Shown: one piece after another, positions 26,989 to 36,320 of the stretch
How the letters are laid out: each line of letters opens with the position of its first letter
Position numbering within the stretch: the stretch's first letter is position 1
Source of the DNA: CAZLGM01 sp964623625
GTDB taxonomy: Bacteria; Desulfobacterota; Desulfobulbia; Desulfobulbales; Desulfocapsaceae
Direction: 5' to 3'
DNA: 64,000 nucleotides
NCBI GenBank assembly: GCA_964623625.1
Contig: CAZUUJ010000002.1
Coordinates: 35,243-99,242 of the forward strand
Notes under the pieces: model-generated
The model's database searches: none
What the model was told of the DNA's origin: nothing
Seen by the model: only the letters and a program-made list of their open reading frames with translations
Translations under genes and position numbers: made by a program

Positions 26989-28182
26989 TTATTCATAACT
27001 AAGAGCAGAGACAACTTCCATTTTGCTTGCCTTGATCGCAGGGGCGAGACCGGCAACGATTCCGAGAAAAAAACAAAAGATAAAAGCGGAAATGGTGCTG
27101 AGCCAAAAAAGATGCTGTGGAGGAGATGTCTCGAGGATTGAGGCCGCTATACGTATTCCCAGCCAGCCTACCAGAAAACCGATGATGGCGGCGCTCAAGC
27201 AGAGAACCAGTGACTCGGTTAAGAATTGGAGCAGAATGTCGTGATCTTCAGCCCCGATGGCCTTTTTTAGACCGATTTCTTTGGTCCTTGCAGTAACGGC
27301 CATCATCATAATGTTCCAGATTCCGAATCCGCCGAGGAGCAGGGTAGCAATCAGAGCGAGCTGGACAAAGATCTTGACACCCAGGGAGATCGCCCTGATC
27401 TTAGCCAGCAGCTCTTTAAATCGTATAATCTCAACTTCATCATAGGGCTGATATTTTTTTAGCAGTTCAGTGGCGGCCACTGCGACTTTTTCAACATCCT
27501 CCCACGTATGGCATCGGAGATAGAGGCGATTGACCGGTGAAATCAGATCAAAGCGGTCCTGGGCTGTTGTCAGAGGAATAAAAAGGTCCTTATATTTGTC
27601 CGGCATACTCAGCGCATCAAGAACACCGACAACTTTAAGAAGATTGTCGTTAATCGAGAGAAATTGACCGATACCATCCTGATCACCAAAGAGTGTCTGC
27701 GCCACCCTCTGGCCAAGGACACAGACAGGGCGCCGTTTTCGGATATCGTCATCGCTAAACAGTGTGCCGGCTTGGGCTGATGAGCCGTGTACTTGCCACA
27801 TTGAATCATCAACTCCAATCAGTCTCAAAAATTGGGTGTTTTCCTGATGCACTAATTTAACAAATTGCATCCTGATAACAATACCGCTGACCGCCTCAAC
27901 TCCAGGTATGTTTTTAATTGCCTGTATTGTCTCAGGCCTGAACTCCCGGTTATCAAAAAGATGGCTGCCTGAAGGCAGTGGTTTAAAGCTCACTCTCATT
28001 TGAGTAGCATTGCCAATGATCTCTAAATTGCCACCAATGTTCTTTTCAATAGACTGCCCCATGGTGATGATAACCATCAGACCGGCTGTTCCCAAGGTGA
28101 TTGCAACGGCCACACCAATATTCTTGCGATACTGCCGCCACACCTGCCTGCAGCTTATATGAAGAAGGTCGGTTATTCTCAT
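26989..28182 (-). CDS. MacB-type FtsX-family permease
   Basis: The 397-residue protein has one membrane segment near the N-terminus (IGVAVAITLGTAGLMVIITMG). A large periplasmic MacB-PCD-like domain follows, with VEAVSGIVIRMQFV and KRRPVCVLGQRVAQTLFGD. Three more membrane segments come in the C-terminal FtsX domain, which has MMMAVTARTKEIGLKKAIGA (about 290-310), the hallmark motif. It is the first gene of the five-gene minus-strand operon: permease, ATPase, TolC-like, adaptor, radical SAM. The substrate is unknown; MacB relatives export peptides, toxins or glycolipids. Confidence 0.9.
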   Translation of the reverse strand: MRITDLLHISCRQVWRQYRKNIGVAVAITLGTAGLMVIITMGQSIEKNIGGNLEIIGNATQMRVSFKPLPSGSHLFDNREFRPETIQAIKNIPGVEAVSGIVIRMQFVKLVHQENTQFLRLIGVDDSMWQVHGSSAQAGTLFSDDDIRKRRPVCVLGQRVAQTLFGDQDGIGQFLSINDNLLKVVGVLDALSMPDKYKDLFIPLTTAQDRFDLISPVNRLYLRCHTWEDVEKVAVAATELLKKYQPYDEVEIIRFKELLAKIRAISLGVKIFVQLALIATLLLGGFGIWNIMMMAVTARTKEIGLKKAIGAEDHDILLQFLTESLVLCLSAAIIGFLVGWLGIRIAASILETSPPQHLFWLSTISAFIFCFFLGIVAGLAPAIKASKMEVVSALSYE

Positions 28183-28337
28183 GAAAAAAGAGCGGTGAAA
28201 AACTCAAAACACCCCGTGGACATTTTTTTGTGAATGTACAGTCGTATTTTAATGACCGGGTGTCTCTTTTTGGTGAAAATATAATGCACAAACAGTATGT
28301 TACTCTATAGTTAATATATTGAAACGGCAAGAGAAAA

Positions 28338-28356
28338 GTAAGCGGTCTCAGGCGCC
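28338..28356 (+). repeat. 19-bp repeat, half-copy of the 51-kb palindrome arm
   Basis: The 19-mer GTAAGCGGTCTCAGGCGCC directly before the GT2 start is identical, on the other strand, to 51040-51058, the right arm of the palindrome at 50951-51058. No second arm is visible here, so it may be a solitary half-element or a binding site. It lies 3 bp before the ATG at 28360. Confidence 0.6.
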
Positions 28357-28359
28357 TTG

Positions 28360-29787
28360 ATGAATAAGAGTATTTCAGTCATAATTCCGACAAAGAATGG
28401 GGGAGAACAGTTCCGGGAAACACTTGATTCCATATTCTCGCAGGAGATTGATGCGGGGTTTGAAGTAGTCATCGTCGATTCAGGTTCAACCGATCAAACC
28501 CTTCAAATCTGTAAAGATTTTCCAGTCAAGCTGATTCAGATTCCTCCCTCTTCTTTTAGTCACGGTTCAACCCGTAATGAGGCAATTTCCAGGTCGTCAG
28601 GTGAGTTCTGTGTACTGACTGTTCAGGATGCTGTCCCGGTGAACCGTCAGTGGCTGGCAACACTGGTAACCCCATTGTTTGAAAACAACATGATCGGTGG
28701 AGTCTTTGGCCGGCAGATCTCAAAAACGGATGGTTCCAGTTTCAGCAGGTGCTGCAAAGGCCTCTGGTACAGGGAATGGAGAAAAGACTGGCCGATACCG
28801 TTTGAGCAATTGCCGGTGAAAATGGCGCTGTGGCACAAAGCGACACCTGAAGAGAAAAGAGCCTTATCCAGATTCGATAACGTCAACAGTTGTCTCCGCC
28901 GTTCTGTCTGGGAACAGATCCCTTTCCCCAATGTTGCCTACGCTGAAGATGTGGCCTGGGCAATCAAAGTCATTACATCCGGCTTTTCTCTTTACTGGCA
29001 GCCGGAGGCCAAAGTCTATCATTCCCACGAGCGGTCGCTTGGCTATGAGCTTCAGCGCTCGTATGTGGATACAAAAAGTTTGGCTGTTCTTTTTGGCGGC
29101 AATGCATCTTTTTTGACCTATCAGATGTCCCGGTCGGTTGTTGACTGGCTGATCAATGAGGCCGCAGAATATCTGCAGACAGTATCAACAGAGCGTAAAA
29201 CAAAAAAGGAAGGCATAGCATTACTGAGTGAAGCGGACAGAATCTGGCAGTTGATAAGAGAAGAAGAGATTCGGCTTCTGCAAAAAGGTGCATCCGGCAA
29301 AGTCTCAAATAACAGGGGGGTAAAAGAGTTTTTCCTGTACCATTACTATGGTGGGCTTGCCGGCCCCAGGTGGTTGAGGAAGGTGTGCCGGGATTTCTTT
29401 CGTCGTGGACGTTTCTTTTCAACTGGTACGCCGGAAGGTCCTTCGGGAGCCGGTCCTTCTATAGTTCTTAAATTACAGGGGATCCATCGTTCTTTCTTTA
29501 GCCAGCTTTTTCAGGTTCATCTGGCTTATGCCCCATATACTCTCAGCAGTAAACAGTCTATCCGTTTAGCTTCAGCAGTGATGGTTGCCGGATCGTTCTT
29601 AGGTCAATATCTTGGGCAACAGAATATTTCTGAGGATAAATGTGAAAAGGGAAAAAATAAAGTCGTAAGAAGTTCGTCTGGCCATCAGGATGTGTGGCAA
29701 ATTCTTGCCAACTGGTATGGTCAGACTCATGTAGATGATTCTGCAGCTCTGTTCCGTTTAGCAAAGTTGCTGGGAGATGGTGTATGA
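28360..29787 (+). CDS. GT2 glycosyltransferase (rhamnosyltransferase-like)
   Basis: The protein is 475 residues from ATG 28360; a TTG directly upstream is also possible. The GT2 fold is clear: SVIIPTKNGG, VVIVDSGSTDQT, HGSTRNEAI, then VLTVQDAVP, which takes the place of the usual DxD strand. FGRQISK and the acceptor-loop residues FPNVAYAEDVAWAIKV follow. The C-terminal third (about 300-475) is an extra region with no domain I recognise, including IVLKLQGIHRSFFSQLF. Its stop overlaps the ATG of a 24-codon ORF that comes before a radical-SAM/SPASM gene. Confidence 0.83.
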   Translation: MNKSISVIIPTKNGGEQFRETLDSIFSQEIDAGFEVVIVDSGSTDQTLQICKDFPVKLIQIPPSSFSHGSTRNEAISRSSGEFCVLTVQDAVPVNRQWLATLVTPLFENNMIGGVFGRQISKTDGSSFSRCCKGLWYREWRKDWPIPFEQLPVKMALWHKATPEEKRALSRFDNVNSCLRRSVWEQIPFPNVAYAEDVAWAIKVITSGFSLYWQPEAKVYHSHERSLGYELQRSYVDTKSLAVLFGGNASFLTYQMSRSVVDWLINEAAEYLQTVSTERKTKKEGIALLSEADRIWQLIREEEIRLLQKGASGKVSNNRGVKEFFLYHYYGGLAGPRWLRKVCRDFFRRGRFFSTGTPEGPSGAGPSIVLKLQGIHRSFFSQLFQVHLAYAPYTLSSKQSIRLASAVMVAGSFLGQYLGQQNISEDKCEKGKNKVVRSSSGHQDVWQILANWYGQTHVDDSAALFRLAKLLGDGV

Positions 29788-29858
29788 CCGTCAAAGATGG
29801 AGCACCTGTGATTGTTTACAAAGTGCCGGAAGGACCCGAAGTCAAAGTTATTATTTAA
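29784..29858 (+). CDS. Possible 24-residue peptide upstream of a radical-SAM/SPASM gene
   Basis: The ATG overlaps the stop of the GT2 gene as ATGA. GGGAG lies seven bases before it (29772-29776), so translation is plausible. The product, beginning MTVKDGAPVIVYKVPEG, has 24 residues and ends EVKVII. It is followed 92 bp later by a radical-SAM/SPASM enzyme, a class that often modifies short peptides. It contains no cysteine, and I know no precursor family it matches, so it may be a chance ORF. Confidence 0.3.
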   Translation: MTVKDGAPVIVYKVPEGPEVKVII

Positions 29859-29950
29859 TAATAAAGCGGTAGAGCTAAATATTATTGTATCATATCGATA
29901 TAGCATCGGCATAAACGGCAATCTTTGTCACGGATGCTGGTTTCACACAA

Positions 29951-31333
29951 ATGAGCACCCTCTTTCATCATCTTCAAAATATTCCGAGATTCTTCAGGTT
30001 GTTTTCTGAAGGTCGATTGCCGCCAATCGGTCTCTGCAGCAAACCTGAGTTTGCCCGACCCGTTTTTGACGGCCGACTGCCGCCGCCGGAATTTGTCTCC
30101 ATCGAAACCACCAAATACTGCAATCTGCGATGCCGTATGTGTATCCAGTATAACGAGGGCAGTACGCAAAAAGGCCCCCATATGGAGATGGATATTTTCA
30201 AAAAAATTGCCAAGGCCGTTTTCCCATTTGTCAAACGCTGGCAACCAAGTGTTTCAGGAGAACCGGTATTGACCAAAGGTTTTACCGAGATGCTTGAAAT
30301 CACCCAAAGCTATGGCGTAAAAAATGAAATGTACACAAATGGCACATTACTAACCGACAAAATGATCAACCGCCTTATTCCAACTCTTGGAGTATTGACC
30401 TTCTCTTTCGACGGAGTAGACAAACAGACCTACGAGGCAATTCGTCAAGGAGCGGATTTTGATCAGGTTGTGGCTACCATAAAAAAGGTGATTCGCCGCT
30501 GTCGTCAGCAGCTTCCCCCCGACCAGCAGCCGCAGTTCGGCATTAACTGTACGTTGATGGAGATCAATATCAGACAGCTGCCTGAGCTTGTCAGATTTGC
30601 TGCCGAAGAGCTGGGTGTCGACTACATGCAGGCCAACCATGTCTTTCCGGTCACTGAAGAAATAAAAAAGATGTCCTTGGCGAATCATGTCGAGCTGGCT
30701 ATCCGTTGTATTGATGAGGCAATCGAGGTTGCCAGGGAAACCGGTTTTAATCTGGTTGTCCAGCCGCTTGACAAGGTGACGGCGTCAACGGCTGCTGTCG
30801 AAGGTTCGGTGCGTGAATGGTCAACAAGCGATGGTCATCTCGATGGTTTAGGTTATCACGAAATTAACCCCGGAATACGCAGGCCTATACCGCAGCTCAA
30901 CCGTTCCACTCCCGGTTACAAGGGGATTGTAACTAGACGTAAGAAGGCCTACTCCCGCTCCTCTTTTCCAAAGGCGTTCAGCTGTAAGCTTTTTGCGGGC
31001 AGACAGGAAGCCATCTGGTATTGTGATTTCTTATGGAATCGAACCTATGTGCCTATCAACGGCAAAGTACATGTCTGCTGTGTCTATGGTTCACCACTTG
31101 TCGGCAATATATTTGAAACCGATTTTGATGAGTTATGGAACAACGACAACTACCGCATTTTACGGCAGAGAATGGTCTTGGGAGATCCTGTCCCTGCATG
31201 CCGTGGCTGTATGCATATTCGTAAACTGACAAATCCAATTGAAATAGATCTCAGACTGGGTGGAGCCAGACTGCCTGACGGGGCTGATCTTCCGCCATTG
31301 CCACCAGTCCTCAATCCTGAAGCCGGCAGATAG
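29951..31333 (+). CDS. Radical-SAM/SPASM enzyme
   Basis: The protein is 460 residues. The cluster motif is C57, C61, C64 in TTKYCNLRCRMC. VSGEPVLTKGF comes next, then NEMYTNGTLLT and LTFSFDGVDKQTYEAIR, all standard for the SPASM-type barrel. The C-terminal region holds the auxiliary-cluster cysteines, in CCVYGSPLVGNIFETDFDELW and CRGCMHI. Enzymes of this group act on peptides, proteins or small molecules such as sugars. Its place among glycosyltransferases suggests a carbohydrate or lipid substrate, but a peptide substrate is also possible because of the short ORF upstream. Two further SPASM proteins occur at 42414 and 52694. Confidence 0.88.
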   Translation: MSTLFHHLQNIPRFFRLFSEGRLPPIGLCSKPEFARPVFDGRLPPPEFVSIETTKYCNLRCRMCIQYNEGSTQKGPHMEMDIFKKIAKAVFPFVKRWQPSVSGEPVLTKGFTEMLEITQSYGVKNEMYTNGTLLTDKMINRLIPTLGVLTFSFDGVDKQTYEAIRQGADFDQVVATIKKVIRRCRQQLPPDQQPQFGINCTLMEINIRQLPELVRFAAEELGVDYMQANHVFPVTEEIKKMSLANHVELAIRCIDEAIEVARETGFNLVVQPLDKVTASTAAVEGSVREWSTSDGHLDGLGYHEINPGIRRPIPQLNRSTPGYKGIVTRRKKAYSRSSFPKAFSCKLFAGRQEAIWYCDFLWNRTYVPINGKVHVCCVYGSPLVGNIFETDFDELWNNDNYRILRQRMVLGDPVPACRGCMHIRKLTNPIEIDLRLGGARLPDGADLPPLPPVLNPEAGR

Positions 31334-31360
31334 CCCATGAAGCATAATGACCATCCCAGG

Positions 31361-32812
31361 CTATGATCCGGAAGGATTCTTCTGCAGATAGCCATTTCTG
31401 CTATGCTGTACATGAGTAGTTAGCCGATCGTATGTGAGACCGCCAAAAAGAAAAATCATCCAGGCAAGCGGCTGCAGATGCCGAATGGTAGTTATGGTGG
31501 CAAGTAAAATAACGAGACTAAGCTGAACGAAAAAGATGGCAGCAAGAAGAAGTATGACAAACCGATTCTGCTTAAGACTCAAGAGTAATCCAAAGAGCAG
31601 AAACGGAAAGGCCATGATGAACATGTACCATAGTTTGGCTCGTTGAAAATAGTTCCCTGTTAACGTTGTTTCTTTTTGGTATTCTGACGCCTGAATACCA
31701 TAGTTGTCTTTCAGCAGTGATTTTAAATACTCAGGTCGCGGTCTTCGGTTTCCTCTGTCCCCTGCAGCAGTAATATCGAGATTGTTGAGATCAAAGAACT
31801 GTCCATACGTTTTCATACCCAGACCGATCACCGCAAGCGGGTCGTGCAGCAGGAGATAACCTGCGGCCTTGAGCGTGTAGGCATTAGCCGTTTGGTCGTC
31901 ACTAAAATGTTTGCGCAATCGATCAATCAGACAGTCCTTGGTCCATCGTTGGTTGTTCCTCAGGTTTATATCGCCATGCTCGAATGGCATCTTATCTAAC
32001 AATGTAGTGAGATCGGGGCCAAAAGGTATGGTGTTGTTCTTCAGGACAGGAGCCCATGAAGAGAGAAGAAAAAAACCTGTTTCTGAGTGGGTAGGCAGTT
32101 GACCGTATCGTGTCTGGAACAGTTTTGTCGAACTCTGTAAAAAAAGAAATGAGGTTACAATCAGAAGAGTGGGTAGGAGCTTTTTCAAGAATGACAGGGG
32201 AGGGTTGAGGCCATCATCGTTTGTTTTTTGCCTCAGAACAGAAAGAAAAGGAACAGCTGACGCGGCCAGCAGGCACAATACTACCACAGGCAGGTAGGCC
32301 ATCCTGAATTTGATCATAAAAAAACCAAAGAGAACACTAAGAAGAAGAGCCAGTTTTCTGTTGTCTTTGATAAACGTGAGAATGAAGTAGAGAAAGAGAA
32401 CAAAGCAGAAAAGGCTCACTGTCTCCGTCATCACATATCTTTCATAGAGAAGCTGGATTGGCTCCACACTGGTCATCAGAGCGGCCATTACTGCTGTTGC
32501 GAATCGAACATTGAATGTATTGACGAGGATGACAGCAGTGAAGAATGCACTAAATGTCGAAAGCAACACCTGGGCTAAAACAAGTGAACCCAGTGAACCG
32601 CCAATCGACGTCACAAGCCGGATAAACAGCCCGTAATAGTAGGAACGATCCGGTGGTGGCCAACCGCTGACCGATGTTTCGAGATAGCTGTTGGAGTCAT
32701 CCAGAAAATACATAATATCCGGATCAATGATGTATATGATCAATTTGAGCGTAATAAGGGCTGCGAGTAATTTCAACCAGCGGTGATGATCAACTGTCGT
32801 CATCATTACCAT
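31361..32812 (-). CDS. Polytopic membrane protein, GT-C/GT39-like
   Basis: The 483-residue protein has about 10-11 predicted membrane segments. An early acidic motif, DPDIMYFLDDSNSYL (about 31-45), matches the first-loop aspartates of GT-C glycosyltransferases that use polyprenyl-phosphate sugars. SVEPIQLLYERYVMTETVSLF resembles the second conserved region. A periplasmic stretch follows at about 225-385. It may add a sugar on the outer side of the inner membrane. Its start overlaps the end of the GT4 gene upstream by 7 bp. Confidence 0.7.
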   Translation of the reverse strand: MVMMTTVDHHRWLKLLAALITLKLIIYIIDPDIMYFLDDSNSYLETSVSGWPPPDRSYYYGLFIRLVTSIGGSLGSLVLAQVLLSTFSAFFTAVILVNTFNVRFATAVMAALMTSVEPIQLLYERYVMTETVSLFCFVLFLYFILTFIKDNRKLALLLSVLFGFFMIKFRMAYLPVVVLCLLAASAVPFLSVLRQKTNDDGLNPPLSFLKKLLPTLLIVTSFLFLQSSTKLFQTRYGQLPTHSETGFFLLSSWAPVLKNNTIPFGPDLTTLLDKMPFEHGDINLRNNQRWTKDCLIDRLRKHFSDDQTANAYTLKAAGYLLLHDPLAVIGLGMKTYGQFFDLNNLDITAAGDRGNRRPRPEYLKSLLKDNYGIQASEYQKETTLTGNYFQRAKLWYMFIMAFPFLLFGLLLSLKQNRFVILLLAAIFFVQLSLVILLATITTIRHLQPLAWMIFLFGGLTYDRLTTHVQHSRNGYLQKNPSGS

Positions 32813-34110
32813 GCCACTTTATTATCAAGAAGCTGCCGGTACAAAAATTCTATTTCCCGGCTATTCTCATCTATTGTTTTAACGGCGGGTATTCCCTGCC
32901 GCAGGGTATCCAGCAAACTGTCTGATTCGATAAGTTTTTTTATCTTTCCAGCCAGATCTTGGGAGTCACCTGCAGAAAAAAGTAGGCCGTTCACACCATC
33001 TGTAACCAGGTCTGCCATTCCGCCAAGGTTGGATGTGATGACAGGAACACCTGCCATGAACGCTTCGTGAATGGTCAAGGGTGAATTCTCAAACCAGACC
33101 GATGGGACCACAAGCACATCAATGCTGGTTAACAGCTCGGCGACCGCATTGTTCGGCACCGGCCCTTTAAAGGAAACAAGGGAAGGATCGGCTGCTTTTT
33201 CTAGCGAGGAAAAATAATGCGGGAACCAGGTCGCGTCACCATAGATATGCAATTCCGCTTTATTTTGATCGATACGATTGAAAGCCTCTACCAGTACATG
33301 AACACCTTTATGGTCACTCAGTGTTCCGATAAAAGCGAAACGAATTTTGGAATGCTTGCTCCTTCTTTTCTTGGAAAATGAGTTTGTATCAAAGCCATAA
33401 TCCGAGAAGATTATTTTTTTTTCGGGGATGTCGAAAAAGCGTATGAACTCACTGCGGAGAAAAGGGGATGGTGCAATAAAAAGATCGACATTGTCCATAG
33501 CGGAACGTGCCAGTTGTTGTCTTCTTTCAAGTGATTTTACCCGGTCTTCAATGGAGTGGGCTTCAGTAAGCCATCTTCGCAGGACGTAGTGGAAATAGGA
33601 TAGAGAGAAAAAACGGGTGTAGGCCGGTTTTTCATAGAGGCACTCTGCGCACCGGGTCAGATCAACGGCGTGGCACAGTTGAAGATTTCTTCGCATTCTC
33701 TGACCCCATCGTGGACAGGTCAGCCAGTAATCATGAAGAGTGAAGAGGGTCGGGATGGACTTTTTCCGTGCTATAGCCGGGTAGTTGAAGGAGTGGTAAA
33801 AGAGGTGCTGCAGATGAATAATATCGGGCTGAAAATCACCAACAATCTCTTCAAAGATCTCCTCCATTTTCTTATCATTAAAAGGTTCACCGAGCAGGTC
33901 TGTAGTCAGCGGCCTGGTAACTTCGATACACTGCAGGTTATCGTAGGTCCTCTTGGCAACACTATAGGAAAAATTTACCGCGCTGATTTCCGCAAAAAAA
34001 ATACAGACCTCATGATGCTTCGACATTTCCCTGGCAAGGAGATAGGTATAGATTTCCGCACCGGCCTGGTGATTGGGAAGAAAGTCATGGATGACAAATA
34101 GTATTTTCAT
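32806..34110 (-). CDS. GT4 glycosyltransferase
   Basis: The 434-residue protein begins ILFVIHDFLPNHQAGAEIYTYLLA, the GT4 donor loop. It has IIHLQHLFYHS and TLFTLHDYWLTCPRWGQR; a cysteine-bearing segment of this kind occurs in many exopolysaccharide GT4 enzymes. It continues with RFAFIGTLSDHKGVHVLVEAF, then VVPSVWFENSPLTIHEAFMAGVPVI at the nucleotide-sugar site. The gene is part of the minus-strand operon 38846-31361 and overlaps the downstream membrane-protein gene. Confidence 0.87.
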   Translation of the reverse strand: MKILFVIHDFLPNHQAGAEIYTYLLAREMSKHHEVCIFFAEISAVNFSYSVAKRTYDNLQCIEVTRPLTTDLLGEPFNDKKMEEIFEEIVGDFQPDIIHLQHLFYHSFNYPAIARKKSIPTLFTLHDYWLTCPRWGQRMRRNLQLCHAVDLTRCAECLYEKPAYTRFFSLSYFHYVLRRWLTEAHSIEDRVKSLERRQQLARSAMDNVDLFIAPSPFLRSEFIRFFDIPEKKIIFSDYGFDTNSFSKKRRSKHSKIRFAFIGTLSDHKGVHVLVEAFNRIDQNKAELHIYGDATWFPHYFSSLEKAADPSLVSFKGPVPNNAVAELLTSIDVLVVPSVWFENSPLTIHEAFMAGVPVITSNLGGMADLVTDGVNGLLFSAGDSQDLAGKIKKLIESDSLLDTLRQGIPAVKTIDENSREIEFLYRQLLDNKVAW

Positions 34111-34143
34111 GGGGCACGTTTTGGCTATTGCCAGGACTCCATT

Positions 34144-35160
34144 TTATTTCATGGAGCCACCAACCGATTTCGATTTTTCTGTTGGCAACAGGGTGTAGAG
34201 CGGTCGGCCGAAAAAACCCAGATGCCAATTGATCACAATAACAGCAGAGAGAATGAATATAAGCGGTGATTTTTTTAATAACCCTTTTGAAGCGATGAAC
34301 AGCAGGTAGAGAATAATAATGGCCGATAGGGCGGCAAGTAGTAACACCGGGCTGTATACAAGGAGTACAATACTGCCGATAAGGCAGATGAGAAAAATAA
34401 ACGGCACATAGTGAAGTAGTCTGAAAAAGCCGTAACGAACCAAAAGGTTATATGCAGACACACCATATCGGCGCATCATCCTGGAGAGTTCAGGGATCGA
34501 CTGTGGTCGATAATGGCCCACAAGGGCTTCCGGATTGCGGATCAGGGTATATCCGCTCTGCATCAGACGATAATCGAGATCGACGTCTTCACCCGGCCAT
34601 AAGGATTCGTCGAATCCGTCAGCTTCTTCAAAGCACTTCTTTCTGTAAGCTGAGTTACAGCTCGGATTATGTTGGGTTGTTGTCATTGATGAGTAGTGTT
34701 TCATATAGGATGTCGCAAAACCGAGAATGGATAGCGTCTCATGGATTGTTTTACCAATATGACTTTCATCCGACGGGCTGACCTGATTACCGCCTACACC
34801 ACCAACCAGGTCGTCACTAAATCCTCTGTTTAATTCATTTAACCACTGCTCATGCGCAACACAGTCACTGTCTGTAAAGGCGACAATATCTCCTTTTGCC
34901 TTTTTAACGCCGATGTTTTTGGCGCGGGAAGGCCCGCCGTTGCTTGTTTGTATCAATCTGATCCGATCATCATATGATCGACAGATATCATATGTGTCAT
35001 CTGTTGAACCGTCATCAACAATGATGATCTCATAATTTGAATAATTCAGGGCCAGGAGTGACTCGATACATTGAGTGATGGTCTCGGAACAATTATACGC
35101 TGGTACAATAACCGAGATGTATGGTGGTTGCTCAACCATCGGTAGCCTCTCGATAGACAT
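34144..35160 (-). CDS. GT2 glycosyltransferase with C-terminal membrane segments
   Basis: The 338-residue protein has a GT2 domain at about 12-230: ISVIVPAYNCSET, IIIVDDGSTDDT, VAFTDSDCVAHEQW (a DSD metal site) and PGEDVDLDYRLMQSG. Two or three hydrophobic helices follow at about 245-315. The membrane part suggests the enzyme works at the inner leaflet on a lipid-linked acceptor. Its start lies 29 bp inside the end of the upstream GT4 gene. Confidence 0.86.
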   Translation of the reverse strand: MSIERLPMVEQPPYISVIVPAYNCSETITQCIESLLALNYSNYEIIIVDDGSTDDTYDICRSYDDRIRLIQTSNGGPSRAKNIGVKKAKGDIVAFTDSDCVAHEQWLNELNRGFSDDLVGGVGGNQVSPSDESHIGKTIHETLSILGFATSYMKHYSSMTTTQHNPSCNSAYRKKCFEEADGFDESLWPGEDVDLDYRLMQSGYTLIRNPEALVGHYRPQSIPELSRMMRRYGVSAYNLLVRYGFFRLLHYVPFIFLICLIGSIVLLVYSPVLLLAALSAIIILYLLFIASKGLLKKSPLIFILSAVIVINWHLGFFGRPLYTLLPTEKSKSVGGSMK

Positions 35161-36313
35161 TACGGATCAATCCTTTCATTCTGTTCAGATCAAAGAGGTG
35201 TTGATTCAATTTGTATCCACGTTTACCCATTTCAACGGCCAGTTTTCGACAATGATAAAGGTGCTGTATCTTATCAGCGAACTGTTCTTCATTCCGGACA
35301 AGAAAGCCTGTCTCTGCCTCTCGGATCAGGTCACGATTACCGGGGATGTCGGTGGCGACTATTGGTTTTTTAAAATAGATGGCTTCCAGAAGGGCAAAGG
35401 GCATCCCTTCCCACCTGGAGGTAAGAGCAACAATGTGCGATTTTTCCAGCAGCCAGCTGATGTTTGTCTGGTGACCGGCAAGGAACACCGTATCCTGAAG
35501 GTTGTGTTCGGTTATCTTGTCCTTCAGTGTTTGCTGCAGCGGGCCTTCACCGACAAGAAGAAAAAGAATGTCCGGATGTTGTCGTTTCAGCAACCGGGCA
35601 ACTTCTACCAGGAAGAGCGGGTTCTTCTGCCTGTCAAGTCGTCCGATCTGGGTCACAAAAAAAACGTCTGCCGGATGATCATGAGTAAAAGGAAGCGATG
35701 GTGGGGGAAGGGCTGAGCTATTTTTAATGTCGCTTTCCAGAAGATGGTTCTCTATAACGGTTATCTTTTTTTCATCGATAATTTTCCAGTTGACCAACCA
35801 CTTTTTCTGTTGCTGGGTGAGGGCAATAACCGATGAAGTGAAGGGACCAAACAGCCGCCACATTCGTCTGAAAAACCACTGAAAGCGGCCCGCAGGAGTC
35901 ATGTCAATATGAGGTGTGAAGACGATCTTTGAACTGCCGGCCAATACCGCGCCAAGATAACTCCAGATCATAGTGCCGATGTTATGGATATGGACAATAT
36001 CGACACCTTTGTTCCGAATGGTTTTCCAGGTTGCCATGAACCCTTTCAGCGAGAAAACAAGGTTAACCGGCACCATGATAATATTCTCGGCTGGAATGAC
36101 ATCCTCAAAGAATGGAGGAATCTTCTCATCGTCACTGGAGCAGATAATGAAGAATGTTATCTCTTCCGACTCTAGAGCCTGTACAAGGGTTCTGATATGT
36201 TGACAGATACCGCTTCTAAAGGGCTCGTAGAAGAGAAATAGCACAGTCTTGTCCCGCAGCCGGGGGTCGCTGTGGCCAGCTTCAGCCTCTTTGTCTGTAT
36301 GGTGCCGGGACAT
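35132..36313 (-). CDS. GT4 glycosyltransferase
   Basis: The 393-residue protein begins, after a hydrophilic leader, with TVLFLFYEPFRSGICQHIRTLV. It has VDIVHIHNIGTMIWSYLGA, ADVFFVTQIGRLDRQKNPLFLVEVA and LTSRWEGMPFALLEAIYFKKPIVATDIPGN at the GT4 site. It starts 8 bp after the stop of the GT2 gene upstream in transcription order and overlaps the next GT2 gene by 29 bp, so it is tightly packed in the operon. The first ~20 residues are of low complexity, and a later start is possible. Confidence 0.86.
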   Translation of the reverse strand: MSRHHTDKEAEAGHSDPRLRDKTVLFLFYEPFRSGICQHIRTLVQALESEEITFFIICSSDDEKIPPFFEDVIPAENIIMVPVNLVFSLKGFMATWKTIRNKGVDIVHIHNIGTMIWSYLGAVLAGSSKIVFTPHIDMTPAGRFQWFFRRMWRLFGPFTSSVIALTQQQKKWLVNWKIIDEKKITVIENHLLESDIKNSSALPPPSLPFTHDHPADVFFVTQIGRLDRQKNPLFLVEVARLLKRQHPDILFLLVGEGPLQQTLKDKITEHNLQDTVFLAGHQTNISWLLEKSHIVALTSRWEGMPFALLEAIYFKKPIVATDIPGNRDLIREAETGFLVRNEEQFADKIQHLYHCRKLAVEMGKRGYKLNQHLFDLNRMKGLIRNVYREATDG

Positions 36314-36320
36314 GAGATCG

